From Planococcus versutus (GTDB lineage Bacteria; Bacillota; Bacilli; Bacillales_A; Planococcaceae), in assembly GCF_001186155.3 (NCBI RefSeq), contig NZ_CP016540.2, positions 2,148,001-2,212,000 on the forward strand: a DNA stretch of 64,000 nucleotides. Reading direction: 5' to 3'. Shown here one piece after another: positions 1-12,908 of this stretch. The notes beneath the pieces are model-generated. The model made no database searches and was not told where the DNA came from. It saw only the letters and a list, made by a program, of their open reading frames with translations. Each line of letters starts with the position of its first letter. The first letter of the stretch is position 1. The position numbers were made by a program, and so were the translations under genes.

Positions 1-450
1 ACGTAAAAATCGCAACAATTCCAAGTACGTCAAAACCTGCTGCTTCTAACGCTTGTGCTGCTTGTAAGACAGAGCCGCCTTTAGAAATCAAGTCTTCTAC
101 GACTACTACTTTTTGACCTTTTTCGATTTTGCCTTCGATCATATTTGTTTGCCCGTGTTCTTTCGCTTTTGAACGGACGTAAACCATTGGCAGTTCAAGT
201 AAATCACTAACCCAAGCCGCATGCGGAATACCTGCAGTGGCAGTTCCTGCGACCACTTCACAGTCAGGATAATATTCGTTAATGGTTTCTGCTAGACTGG
301 CAGCAATGTCTTTGCGTACTTTTGGGTAAGACATTGTCAATCGGTTATCACAGTAAATCGGTGACTTAACGCCTGACGCCCAAGTAAAGGGATCTTGCGG
401 ACGCAATTCGACTGCGCCAATAGATAGTAAATGATTTGCTACTTTTAACT

Positions 451-454
<4 letters not shown>
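1..454 (-). CDS. pyrE: Orotate phosphoribosyltransferase, 3' end outside window
   Basis: Transfers orotate to PRPP to make OMP, the fifth step of UMP synthesis. Only the first 151 codons are in the window. The PRPP-binding loop is clear near residue 120 ([13 protein letters not shown], a run of hydrophobics, Glu-Asp and a Gly-Gly turn), as in type I phosphoribosyltransferases. The ATG at 454 overlaps the pyrF stop (ATGA), so the gene is the last visible member of the translationally coupled pyr operon. The missing part would be roughly the last 55-60 residues. The N-terminus, with a '[18 protein letters not shown]' block that binds orotate, matches the bacillal enzyme. Confidence 0.95.
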
Positions 455-2811
<2,357 letters not shown>

Positions 2812-2815
<4 letters not shown>

Positions 2816-5800
2816 ATGCCTGCCCCCATTTCCTCCGCTGAGAAAGTCATTGATTCGATAACACGTAACATCGCTTCTGCTGTATCCAGCGAAGTTAGAC
2901 AAGGAATGCCGTTCTCAACCGATTCACGGCGAATGCGAAAGCCGTCACGTTCTGGTTGTTTGCCTTTTGTTAAGGTATTGATGACGATTTGCGTGTCGCC
3001 GTTTTGAATAACATCGAGCAAAGTTTTGCCTTCAGACCCAATTTTGCCGACTGGTGCAACGATGATTCCCGCTTCTTCGAAAGCTTTGGCTGTTCCGCCA
3101 GTTGCCATAATTTGATAGCCGATTGCTTTAAAGCGTTTTGCTAAACCGATCGCTTCTTCTTTATCTTTATCGGCTACTGTTAGTAGCACTGTGCCATGAT
3201 CTTTTACTTCCATGCCCGCTGCTGCTAATCCTTTATACAACGCTTTTTCAAGTGTTGTGTCTTTGCCCATCACTTCTCCAGTAGATTTCATTTCTGGCCC
3301 GAGTGTAATATCAACACGGCGTAACTTGGCAAAAGAAAAGACCGGTACTTTGACGAATACTCCTTTTGAAATTGGTGCAAGTCCTGGTGTAAAACCTTGG
3401 TCAACGATGCTTTGCCCTAAAATTGCTTTTGTCGCAATATTAGCCATTGGAATTGATGTAATTTTGCTCATAAACGGCACTGTTCGACTTGATCTTGGAT
3501 TGACTTCAATCACAAAGACTTCACCTTTTGAAATAACATACTGGATATTCAATAAGCCGATGATGTTCAATCCTTTTGCTAATCGTGTGGTGTAGTCAAC
3601 GAGTGTATCAAGTAATTCTGTTGAAATATTTTGTGTTGGGTAAACTGCGATCGAGTCGCCCGAGTGAACGCCTGCACGTTCAATATGTTCCATGATCCCC
3701 GGAATTAAGACATGTTCACCATCTGAAATGGCATCGACTTCAATTTCGATTCCTGTTAAGTAACGGTCGACTAGTACCGGGTGTTCTGGACTCGCTTCTA
3801 CTGCGTGTTCCATATAATATTTCAAGTCTTCTTCGTTGTAAACGATTTCCATTGCGCGTCCTCCAAGTACATACGAAGGACGAACGAGTACCGGATAACC
3901 GATATCCGCAGCGATAATGATGGCTTCGTCTGCATTAACAGCCGTTTTTCCTAAAGGTTGTGGAATGCCGATTTCGTGCAAAGCTGCTTCGAATTTGTTG
4001 CGATTTTCTGCTCTGTCTGTATCTTCTAGTGAAGTTCCTAAAATTTTAACACCGTTTTGCTCAAGTTTTTCAGCTAAGTTAATGGCTGTCTGTCCGCCGA
4101 ATTGAACGACAACTCCTTTTGGCTGCTCCAGATCGACAATATGCATAACATCTTCGATTGTCAGCGGTTCAAAATACAATTTATCGGAAATCGAGAAATC
4201 GGTTGAAACGGTTTCCGGATTATTGTTGACGATTATCGCTTCGTAACCCGCTTCTTTAATCGCCCATACAGAGTGCACCGTCGCATAGTCGAATTCAACG
4301 CCTTGACCGATACGGATTGGGCCTGAACCGAGAACAATGACCGACTCTTTGTCTGTTTTTACTGACTCATTTTCATCTTCATACGTGCCGTAAAAATAAG
4401 GCGTTTCCGATTCAAACTCTGCCGCACATGTATCGACCATTTTGTAAACCGGCATTAATTTTTGTTCTTTGCGCCAGTTATACACTTGCTGTTCAGTGGT
4501 ATTCCATAGCTTCGCGATTGTCCGGTCTGCAAAACCTAAACGTTTGGCGCGTCTCGCTGTGTCGTAATCAAATGGTGCATTTTTCAAATTTTCTTCGTAT
4601 TTTACGATGTTTTCGAATTTCTTTAAGAAGAATAAATCGATTTGGCTCCATTCATTGATGGTTTCAATCGTCACTCCGCGGCGAAGTGCTTCGCCGATAA
4701 AGAATAAACGCTCATCTCCTGCGCGGCAAATACGTTTTTGAATCCATTCATCACTCATGCTATCCGCATTTTTTAACTCTAAGTGGAATTGCCCTGTTTC
4801 TAATGAACGGACAGCTTTTAAAATAGACTCTTCGAATGTACGACCCATTGCCATTACTTCGCCTGTTGCTTTCATTTGCGTTCCTAGATTGCGTTTGGCT
4901 GATTCGAATTTATCAAACGGCCAGCGTGGAATTTTTGTTACCACATAATCAAGCGCCGGCTCGAATGCAGCATAGGTGCGGCCAGTAACTGGGTTCATCA
5001 TTTCATCTAAAGTTAAACCGACAGCAATTTTTGCCGCTAGTTTCGCAATTGGATAACCTGTCGCTTTTGACGCCAGCGCTGAAGAACGACTGACACGCGG
5101 ATTTACTTCGATAATGTAGTAGTTAAAACTAAATGGATCTAATGCCAACTGAACGTTGCAGCCACCTTCGATTTTCAATGCGCGAATAATTTTCAAGGAT
5201 ACATTACGCAGCATTTGGTACTCACGGTCTGATAAAGTTTGGCTTGGCGCGACAACGATCGAATCACCTGTGTGGATACCGACTGGATCAATGTTTTCCA
5301 TGTTACAAACAACAATTGCTGTATCGTTTTTATCACGCATTACTTCGTACTCGATTTCTTTAAAGCCGGCAATTGATTTTTCTAGTAAACATTGTGTAAC
5401 CGGGCTGTATTTTAAGCCGCTCGCAACAATTTCTTTCAGCTGTTCGTAATTTTCGCAAATGCCTCCGCCTGTTCCACCTAGTGTAAAAGCAGGACGCACA
5501 ATAACTGGATAACCGATACGATCAACGAAATTTTCAGCTTCTGCCATATTGTGAATAATATCCGAATCTGGAACGGGTTCGCCAAGTTCGTTCATCAGCG
5601 TTCGGAACAAGTCACGATCTTCTGCTTTATGAATGGCTTCAAGCTTCGTGCCTAAGATTTCGATATTCAACTCATCTAGAATGCCTGACTCATCAAGTTC
5701 GATTGCCATATTCAGTCCAGTTTGTCCGCCAAGTGTCGGCAATAGTGCATCGGGACGTTCTTTCCGCAAGATGCGGCTAACAAATTCCAGTGTAATCGGC

Positions 5801-6000
5801 TCGATATAGACTTTATCTGCAATTTCAGTGTCTGTCATGATTGTCGCTGGATTCGAGTTGATCAAGATAACGCGGTAGCCTTCTTCTTTTAATGCAAGAC
5901 ATGCTTGTGTTCCTGCATAGTCAAACTCTGCTGCTTGTCCGATGACAATAGGACCTGATCCGATGACGAGTATACTTTGAATGTCTTGTCTTTTAGGCAT
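2812..6000 (-). CDS. pyrAB: Carbamoyl-phosphate synthase large subunit (pyrimidine-specific)
   Basis: Makes carbamoyl phosphate from bicarbonate, glutamine-derived ammonia and two ATP. The 1062-aa protein shows the expected duplication: two ATP-grasp halves, each opening with a similar glycine-rich block ([13 protein letters not shown] at residue 10, [13 protein letters not shown] near 555), separated by an oligomerisation domain, and a C-terminal MGS-like allosteric domain with [10 protein letters not shown] near residue 963. The start ATG at 6000 overlaps the end of pyrAA by 8 bases. Its place in the pyr operon points to the pyrimidine-controlled isoenzyme; a separate arginine-linked enzyme may exist elsewhere. 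Confidence 0.97.
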
Positions 6001-7087
6001 GTTGGTGCTCCTTTCGAGTTGCGTTCATAACATCAATAAAGCGGTCGAATAAGTAGTTTGAGTCTTCCGGTCCGGGTGATGATTCTGGGTGGTATTGAAC
6101 TGTGAAAGCTGGATAATCTAAGTGTGCCAAGCCTTCATTTGTATCATCATTTAATGCACTATGCGTTACTTTTAGACGAGTTCCTTGTAAGGTATCTTCA
6201 TCCACAGCGTAGCCATGGTTTTGTGATGTGATTTCGATTTTGCCTGTGACTAAGTCGCGTACTGGATGATTGCCTCCGCGATGTCCGAATTTCAATTTGA
6301 ACGTGTCTGCACCACAAGCTCTTGCGAACAATTGATGACCTAGGCAGATGCCGAAGATTGGAACTTGGCCAAGTAGTTCGCGTACCACGTCTACACATTC
6401 TTCTACATCTTTTGGATCTCCAGGGCCATTTGATAACATAACGCCATCAGGTCCCCAAGCAAGAATTTCTTTTGATGACGTGTTATAAGGAACGACAATG
6501 ACGTCGCAATCGCGGTTGTTAAGTTCGCGTAAAATGCCATGCTTCATGCCGTAGTCAATTAATACAACGCGTTTGCCACGACCAGGGCTTGGATAAGGAC
6601 GTGCTGTTGAAACTTGCGCCACTTGGTCGCTTGGCAAAATCGTTTCTTCGAGCGTCTTCACGACTGCTGCTAATTGAACTTCTTCACCGGCTGCTGTTAA
6701 GACTCCTTTGATGGCGCCTTTTGAGCGGATTAAACGTGTCAGTTTACGTGTATCAATACCTGAAATCCCAGGAATGTTTTTTGTTTTGAATAATTCGTCT
6801 AAAGTTGACTTATTTCTGAAATTGGATGGAAACTCGGCAAGTTCGCGAACGACCATTCCTTTAACTGCTGGTTCAATCGATTCGAAATCGTCACTATTAA
6901 TGCCGTAGTTGCCGATTAATGGGTAGGTCATCGTGACAATTTGTCCGCAGTAAGAAGGATCCGATAAAATTTCCTGATAACCCGTCATACTCGTATTAAA
7001 AACGATTTCTCCGACAGAAGCACTGTCGCTTCCAAATGCTGTTCCTTCAAATACCGTACCGTCTTCTAAGATTAAATAACGTTTCAT
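5993..7087 (-). CDS. pyrAA: Carbamoyl-phosphate synthase small subunit (glutaminase)
   Basis: Class I glutamine amidotransferase subunit that hydrolyses glutamine and channels ammonia to PyrAB. The catalytic triad is visible as C248 in FGICLGHQL, with H333 and E335 in [12 protein letters not shown]. The start is ATG at 7087, giving 364 aa; this ATG shares one base with the pyrC stop (TAATG) and has a purine-rich AGGAGGAAAA ribosome site inside the pyrC end. A 7-residue longer reading begins inside pyrC and is not needed. Confidence 0.97.
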   Translation of the reverse strand: MKRYLILEDGTVFEGTAFGSDSASVGEIVFNTSMTGYQEILSDPSYCGQIVTMTYPLIGNYGINSDDFESIEPAVKGMVVRELAEFPSNFRNKSTLDELFKTKNIPGISGIDTRKLTRLIRSKGAIKGVLTAAGEEVQLAAVVKTLEETILPSDQVAQVSTARPYPSPGRGKRVVLIDYGMKHGILRELNNRDCDVIVVPYNTSSKEILAWGPDGVMLSNGPGDPKDVEECVDVVRELLGQVPIFGICLGHQLFARACGADTFKLKFGHRGGNHPVRDLVTGKIEITSQNHGYAVDEDTLQGTRLKVTHSALNDDTNEGLAHLDYPAFTVQYHPESSPGPEDSNYLFDRFIDVMNATRKEHQHA

Positions 7088-8364
7088 TAATTTTCCTCCT
7101 CCTGCCATACGATTTCTCCACTAAAAATAGTCATTACCGGCCATCCTGTACATTTCCAGCCACCAAATGGTGTATTGCGACCTTTCGATAAAAATGTATT
7201 TACTTGAATTTCTTGTTCTTTTTCCAGATCCAGCAATACTAAATCTGCTACTTGACCTGTTTCTAATTTGCCATAGGGCAAGTTAAACGTTTCGCTCGGT
7301 TTGATCGTCAACCAGTCGATTAATTGTTGTAACGTCCATGTACCATTTTTAACAAATTTGCTGTAGAGCAATGGAAATGCTGTTTCAAAACCGACGATTC
7401 CAAACATCGAGCCATTCATGCCATTTGTTTTTTCTGCCGCTGTATGTGGTGCATGGTCTGTCGCAATAAAGTCTAGTGTGCCGTCAAGCAAACCTTCGTG
7501 TAGCGCTTGCCAATCTTCCTTTGCACGTAGTGGCGGGTTCATTTTGTAATTGGCATCGTCCGCTGGAATATCATCTTCTGTTAACAGCAAATGGTGAGGT
7601 GTAACTTCAGCTGTTACGCGAACTCCTGCACGTTTTGCGTCGCGAATGACGCGAACTGATTCTTTTGTGCTGACGTGGCAGACGTGGTAATGTGCGCCTG
7701 CTGCTTCTGCTAGTAAAATGTCGCGTGCAATATGCACCGATTCAGCAACCGCTGGAATGCCTTTAAGCCCAAGTTCTCTACTGCGCTTACCGTCGTGCAT
7801 GACACCATCATAAATCAAGCTATTGTCTTCGCAATGCGCAACGACTGCCATGTCGATTTTCGCTGCTTCTTGCATCGTTTCGTACATCATTCCCGCTTCT
7901 TGAATGCCGACACCATCATCCGTAAAAGCGAAAGCACCGTTTTCTTTTAGTTCCTGTAAGTTCGTGCGTTCTTTTCCTGCTTCTCTAATGGTAATTGAAG
8001 CATATGGCAAAACTCGGATAAGCGCATTTTTTTCGATCAATCCGTTGACCAGTTGAAGATTTTCTTTCGTATCCGGAACAGGACGTGTGTTTGGCATCGC
8101 ACAAATCGTAGTAAAGCCGCCTTTTGCTGCTGAACGCGTTCCGCTTTCGATGGTTTCTTTTTGCTCCCCACCCGGTTCACGCAAATGTACGTGGATATCA
8201 ACGAACCCTGGTGCGACCATTCGGCCTTTGCCGTCAATTTGGGTTTCGTTTTGCGCCTGTAAGTTTCTACCGATTTCATTAACTTTGCCATTTACGACCC
8301 GAATATTTGTTGGTGACATTTCTCCATTTTGCAGCATGGTTACGTTTTTAATAAATAAATTCAA
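7087..8364 (-). CDS. pyrC: Dihydroorotase
   Basis: Zinc amidohydrolase that closes carbamoyl aspartate to dihydroorotate. The metal-binding signature [11 protein letters not shown] places H58, H60 and the substrate Arg62 as in class I dihydroorotases; later metal and catalytic positions are seen in [17 protein letters not shown] and [10 protein letters not shown]. At 425 aa the length is typical. The start is TTG at 8364, one base after the pyrB stop, with an AAAGGGAGAG ribosome site in the pyrB end; no ATG lies nearby in frame before conserved sequence. Confidence 0.95.
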   Translation of the reverse strand: MNLFIKNVTMLQNGEMSPTNIRVVNGKVNEIGRNLQAQNETQIDGKGRMVAPGFVDIHVHLREPGGEQKETIESGTRSAAKGGFTTICAMPNTRPVPDTKENLQLVNGLIEKNALIRVLPYASITIREAGKERTNLQELKENGAFAFTDDGVGIQEAGMMYETMQEAAKIDMAVVAHCEDNSLIYDGVMHDGKRSRELGLKGIPAVAESVHIARDILLAEAAGAHYHVCHVSTKESVRVIRDAKRAGVRVTAEVTPHHLLLTEDDIPADDANYKMNPPLRAKEDWQALHEGLLDGTLDFIATDHAPHTAAEKTNGMNGSMFGIVGFETAFPLLYSKFVKNGTWTLQQLIDWLTIKPSETFNLPYGKLETGQVADLVLLDLEKEQEIQVNTFLSKGRNTPFGGWKCTGWPVMTIFSGEIVWQEEEN

Positions 8365-8365
8365 G

Positions 8366-9235
8366 TTAATCTCTCCCTTTCAATGCGTATTCAAGTACTG
8401 CCATTCGGATGAAAACTCCGTTTGTCATTTGTTTAAAAATTCGTGAACGTTCACATTCAACTAAGTTGTCAGCAATTTCGACTCCTCGGTTGATTGGAGC
8501 TGGATGCATGATGATGGCGCTATCCTTCATTTTCTTTTCTCGCGCTACTGTTAAACCGTATTGTTGATGGTAGTTCTCTTTTGAAAAATGCTCAGAATCC
8601 GTATGCCGTTCATGTTGCACTCGGAGCAACATGATGACATCTGTATTTTCTATAAAATCATCCAAATGCTCGGAAGATTCATACTCTCCACTCCATTCTT
8701 CGGGACACACAAAACTCACTTTCGCCCCTAATTGCTTGAGTGCCGAAGCATTTGATTTTGCCACTCGGCTATGAGCAACGTCTCCAACGATGGTGACATG
8801 AATTCCTTCCACGTGGCCAAATTCTTGATAAATTGTAAACAAATCTAGCAACGATTGTGTGGGATGTTGCCCTGAACCGTCCCCACCGTTTATGACTGCG
8901 ATAGTACAGCCTTCGAGTTGCTGATAGTATTCTTCTTCTTCGTGGCGAATAATAACTGCACCTACACCGATCGCTTCCATCGTCTTAACAGTGTCATATA
9001 GTGTTTCTCCTTTTAAGATGCTAGAAAAGGCTGTTTCAAATGGCAACACGGCGAGTCCTAATTTATGCTCAGCCATTTCAAAACTCATCTTTGTTCGTGT
9101 ACTCGGTTCAAAAAACAAATTAACGACTGTGCCATCAATTGATGCTTTTTCGCCGTGTTGAAATTCTCCCGCACGATCCATTAAGCTCATGATTGTGTCA
9201 TTTTCTAAGTTGTTCATGGATAATAAGTTCGGCAA
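8366..9235 (-). CDS. pyrB: Aspartate carbamoyltransferase catalytic subunit
   Basis: Joins carbamoyl phosphate and aspartate. The carbamoyl phosphate loop FFEPSTRT (residues 41-48), the [15 protein letters not shown] block and [11 protein letters not shown] are all present. The 289-aa protein has the length of the unregulated Bacillus trimer; no pyrI lies nearby. The start is TTG at 9235, nine bases after an AAAGGA ribosome site; an ATG inside that site is out of frame. The PyrR attenuator between pyrP and pyrB stands directly upstream. Confidence 0.94.
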   Translation of the reverse strand: MPNLLSMNNLENDTIMSLMDRAGEFQHGEKASIDGTVVNLFFEPSTRTKMSFEMAEHKLGLAVLPFETAFSSILKGETLYDTVKTMEAIGVGAVIIRHEEEEYYQQLEGCTIAVINGGDGSGQHPTQSLLDLFTIYQEFGHVEGIHVTIVGDVAHSRVAKSNASALKQLGAKVSFVCPEEWSGEYESSEHLDDFIENTDVIMLLRVQHERHTDSEHFSKENYHQQYGLTVAREKKMKDSAIIMHPAPINRGVEIADNLVECERSRIFKQMTNGVFIRMAVLEYALKGRD

Positions 9236-9261
9236 AATACTTCATCCTTTCTTCTTTCAGA

Positions 9262-9350
9262 CAAAAAAATACCTTCCCAGAGGCAGGAAGGTATGAGGAA
9301 AGAAGGGTTAGTCCACCCGTTCTTCAACCCTTTCCATGCCTCTCTGGACA
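9262..9350 (-). promoter_or_regulatory. PyrR-dependent attenuator between pyrP and pyrB
   Basis: On the transcribed strand, a PyrR-binding loop with the typical TCCAGAGAGGC core lies at 9331-9350, followed by a terminator hairpin at 9262-9293 (ATACCTTCC pairing with GGAAGGTAT) and a run of seven T. In Bacillus, PyrR bound to UMP frees the terminator. This arrangement would let UMP set expression of pyrB and the genes downstream. Confidence 0.9.
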
Positions 9351-9365
9351 TTCATTAAAAGGTAA

Positions 9366-10652
9366 TTATTTAGTTCCGTCGTCTACTTCTTTTTTATCCA
9401 TTCCCGGTAGCACTAAGTTCAAAATGACACCAACAATAGCAGCGAGCGCCATTCCTTCGATTGAGAATGTTTCACTAAATTCAATTTTAGCTCCGCCAAT
9501 CCCGATAACCAAGATAACTGAAGAAATCACTAAATTTCGGTTGTTGCCAAAGTCGATGTTGTTATCTACTAGCATACGCAAGCCAGAAGATGCGATAATA
9601 CCAAACAATAAGATCGAAATTCCGCCTAGAACAGCCGTTGGAATTGTCTCGATGACGGCCATCAATTTGCCAAAGAACGAAAAGACGATGGCAAACACTG
9701 CCGCTCCAAAGATGACATAGACTGAAAACACTTTCGTAATTGCGAGTACCCCAATATTCTCACCGTATGTCGTCTTTGGTGGGCCACCAACTAGTGAAGA
9801 GATAAAAGTTCCAATCCCATCACCTAGTATCGACCGATGTAAGCCTGGGTCTTTTATGTAATTTCGATTGACAATCTTGCCTAGTACCAGTTGATGACCG
9901 ATATGTTCAGAAATCGTGACGATGGCAATTGGGACCATGACGAACAACAAGGTTGGTGTTACTTGAAAAGAGTAATCCACTCCAGGAATTAAGAATTCTG
10001 GTACTGCGAACCATTTCGCGTCAGCAATGACGCCGTAGTCAATAATGCCAATAGCAGCTGAGTAGCCATACCCTGCGATAATACCGATCAAAATCGGCAT
10101 CAATGAAATGATGTTTTTAAAATAAATGTTACAAATGATGGCAGTTAGCAGCGTAACAATAGCTGCCGAAAAATGCAGCAAACTATATTCTGAAGCATTT
10201 CCTACTGGAATGGTCATGGCCATATTTACTGCTGTTCCCGATAAAGCCAGTCCGATGACAATGATAACCGGCCCTACGACAATCGGTGGAAGTAACTTCA
10301 TCAGCCACTGATAACCTGTTTTCCAAATAATTAACGCGACAATCGCGTAGACAAGTGAAACAAACATGGCACCAATCATGGCAGAGCCAATGCCACCGGT
10401 TTTTGTGGCAATGGTAATCGGTAAGATAAAGGCAAATGAAGATCCGAGATATGCTGGTACTTTAAATTGTGTGATAAGGATAAAAATGATCGTTGCAATC
10501 CCACTTGTTAACAATGCGATAGCTGGGCTCAAGCCGACTAGTTGAGGCACTAGAATTGTCGCTCCGAACATCGCAAACATATGCTGCAAGCTTAGTGAAA
10601 TCCATTGTCCTGTTTTTGGTTTATCTTGTACGTCTAAAATTGCTTCGCTCAA
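9366..10652 (-). CDS. pyrP: Uracil permease (NCS2 family)
   Basis: Proton-coupled uracil importer of the cytoplasmic membrane. The 428-aa protein is mostly hydrophobic, with about twelve to fourteen predicted membrane segments, and carries the NCS2 features QHMFAMFGATILVP near residue 23 and a GGPPKTTYGENIGV block near residue 290. The start is TTG at 10652, eight bases after an AGAGGAG ribosome site; an ATG within the spacer is out of frame. It follows pyrR after only 27 bases with no attenuator between them, unlike B. subtilis, so it should be co-controlled with pyrR from the leader attenuator. Confidence 0.95.
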   Translation of the reverse strand: MSEAILDVQDKPKTGQWISLSLQHMFAMFGATILVPQLVGLSPAIALLTSGIATIIFILITQFKVPAYLGSSFAFILPITIATKTGGIGSAMIGAMFVSLVYAIVALIIWKTGYQWLMKLLPPIVVGPVIIVIGLALSGTAVNMAMTIPVGNASEYSLLHFSAAIVTLLTAIICNIYFKNIISLMPILIGIIAGYGYSAAIGIIDYGVIADAKWFAVPEFLIPGVDYSFQVTPTLLFVMVPIAIVTISEHIGHQLVLGKIVNRNYIKDPGLHRSILGDGIGTFISSLVGGPPKTTYGENIGVLAITKVFSVYVIFGAAVFAIVFSFFGKLMAVIETIPTAVLGGISILLFGIIASSGLRMLVDNNIDFGNNRNLVISSVILVIGIGGAKIEFSETFSIEGMALAAIVGVILNLVLPGMDKKEVDDGTK

Positions 10653-10679
10653 TTTCCATTCTCCTCTATCTATAACTAT

Positions 10680-11350
<671 letters not shown>

Positions 11351-11383
11351 TTAAAGGTGTTCATTATTCGATTTGTTTTTTTA

Positions 11384-11413
11384 AGTATAAAGAAAGAAGG
11401 TCCCTTTTGTCAA
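11384..11413 (-). promoter_or_regulatory. pyr operon promoter
   Basis: A perfect -35 box TTGACA (11408-11413), an 18-base spacer and TATACT as -10 (11384-11389) precede the PyrR leader. The TGA inside the -35 box is the stop codon of the upstream pseudouridine synthase gene. Confidence 0.8.
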
Positions 11414-12321
11414 TCCTTGTCGCGAAGAGATTCTAGAAGTTCTGCAAATTCAGCTGGTGGCTCTACAGAAAACTCCATGTATTCGTTCGTTTTTGGATGA
11501 TCAAAACCGATAACTTCCGCGTGAAGCGCTTGACCGCCAACATCCATTGTTTTCTTCGGTCCATACTTCGGATCTCCAACAAGTGGGTAGCCGATGTATT
11601 TCATGTGCACACGGATTTGATGCGTTCTGCCTGTTTCTAAACGGCATTCTACTAATGTGAAATCACCAAAACGTTCCAATACTCGGAAATGTGTTACGGC
11701 ATGTTTTCCTTTATCGACAATTGCCATGTTTTGACGTTCTTTTGGATCACGTGCAATCGGTGCTTGAATCGTTCCTTTATCGTGAGGAATGTGACCATGT
11801 ACGAGCGCTACATATTTACGCGTAACCGTCTTTTTCACTAATTGATCCACTAGTGACGTATGCGCAGCATCATTTTTTGCTACCATCAACAAGCCAGATG
11901 TATCTTTATCAATTCTGTGAACAATTCCTGGACGTACTACGCCATTAATTCCTGATAAGTCTGTGCAGTGGTGCATTAAGCCATTAACCAATGTGCCTTT
12001 AGCATGTCCCGGAGCCGGATGAACGACCATTCCTTTTGGTTTGTTGACTACCAAGACGTCTTCGTCTTCATAGACAATCTCCAAATTAAGATCTTCAGGC
12101 ACGACGTCCAATTCTTCGAGTTCAGGTGGCGTGACAACAATAACGTCTTGCAAACGTACTTTGTAATTTGGTTTTACGGTTTCTCCGTTCACTTTTACGG
12201 CGCCTTCTTTGACCCAATTACTGATCTGTGAACGCGACCAGTCTTCATCTATTGATGACACAGCTTTATCTACTCGTTCGCCGGCCATTTCTTCTGTAAT
12301 TTCAATCGTTAATTCTTCCAT
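11410..12321 (-). CDS. RluA-family pseudouridine synthase (YlyB/RluD-like)
   Basis: Isomerises uridine to pseudouridine in RNA, probably 23S rRNA. An S4 RNA-binding domain fills residues 15-70, followed by the catalytic domain with HRIDKDTSG, in which D138 is the expected catalytic aspartate, and GRTHQIRVHM near residue 230. The 303-aa length and the position after lspA match B. subtilis ylyB. Its ATG shares a base with the lspA stop (TAATG). The exact target uridines cannot be told from sequence, so I leave out a rlu letter. Confidence 0.93.
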   Translation of the reverse strand: MEELTIEITEEMAGERVDKAVSSIDEDWSRSQISNWVKEGAVKVNGETVKPNYKVRLQDVIVVTPPELEELDVVPEDLNLEIVYEDEDVLVVNKPKGMVVHPAPGHAKGTLVNGLMHHCTDLSGINGVVRPGIVHRIDKDTSGLLMVAKNDAAHTSLVDQLVKKTVTRKYVALVHGHIPHDKGTIQAPIARDPKERQNMAIVDKGKHAVTHFRVLERFGDFTLVECRLETGRTHQIRVHMKYIGYPLVGDPKYGPKKTMDVGGQALHAEVIGFDHPKTNEYMEFSVEPPAEFAELLESLRDKD

Positions 12322-12797
12322 TAAGACACCTTTTTCTTTTGTTGTTTTTCGTCATAAATCATATAAATAATCATCAATACGACACCAATGGTTAGCGCAG
12401 CATCTGCAACATTAAAAATCGGAAAATCATAATTAACAATTGGGATCAGTACGTCGACAAAATCAACGACTTCTCCGCGCAACATCCGATCGATAAAATT
12501 ACCTACTGCGCCACCTAAGAGAATCATTAAGCTAAACTGAAACAAAGGTTGCCCTTTTGCATGTTTATGAAAATAGTAAATTATTCCGGTGATGACCGCC
12601 ACAGTAATAATAGCAAACAGCCACATCTGTCCTTCAAGCATACCCCAAGCAGCACCACGGTTACGATGTGACAGCCATCCGAGATAGGGATCAATAACGG
12701 AAATCCGTTCACCCAATTCCATGTTTTTCAGCACTAGCCACTTTGTCCATTGATCTAGTGCAATAATGATTAACGCAACTCCATAATAAATAAACAT
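12321..12797 (-). CDS. lspA: Lipoprotein signal peptidase II
   Basis: Membrane aspartyl protease that cuts signal peptides from diacylglyceryl-modified prolipoproteins. Four membrane segments are visible in 158 aa, and both active-site motifs are present: GNFIDRML with D103 and FNVADAAL with D132. It would process lipoproteins such as CtaC in this window, which has a lipobox. The start is ATG at 12797 after a GGAGGATACGG ribosome site. It overlaps the pseudouridine synthase gene by one base, as in Bacillus. Confidence 0.96.
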   Translation of the reverse strand: MFIYYGVALIIIALDQWTKWLVLKNMELGERISVIDPYLGWLSHRNRGAAWGMLEGQMWLFAIITVAVITGIIYYFHKHAKGQPLFQFSLMILLGGAVGNFIDRMLRGEVVDFVDVLIPIVNYDFPIFNVADAALTIGVVLMIIYMIYDEKQQKKKVS

Positions 12798-12856
12798 CCG
12801 TATCCTCCGTCAATTCAGCAGTCACTCTATTTTAACACACTGCCAAGGAAAAAAGT

Positions 12857-12898
12857 AAAGGTCTGAAAAACAGAAATCTCTGTTTTTCAGACCTTTTG
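12857..12898 (-). terminator. Terminator after ileS
   Basis: An almost perfect palindrome of about 17 base pairs (AAAGGTCTGAAAAACAG against CTGTTTTTCAGACCTTT) lies just past the ileS stop. The T tract on the minus strand is interrupted, but the stem is long. Confidence 0.75.
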
Positions 12899-12908
12899 CT
12901 AATTATAG

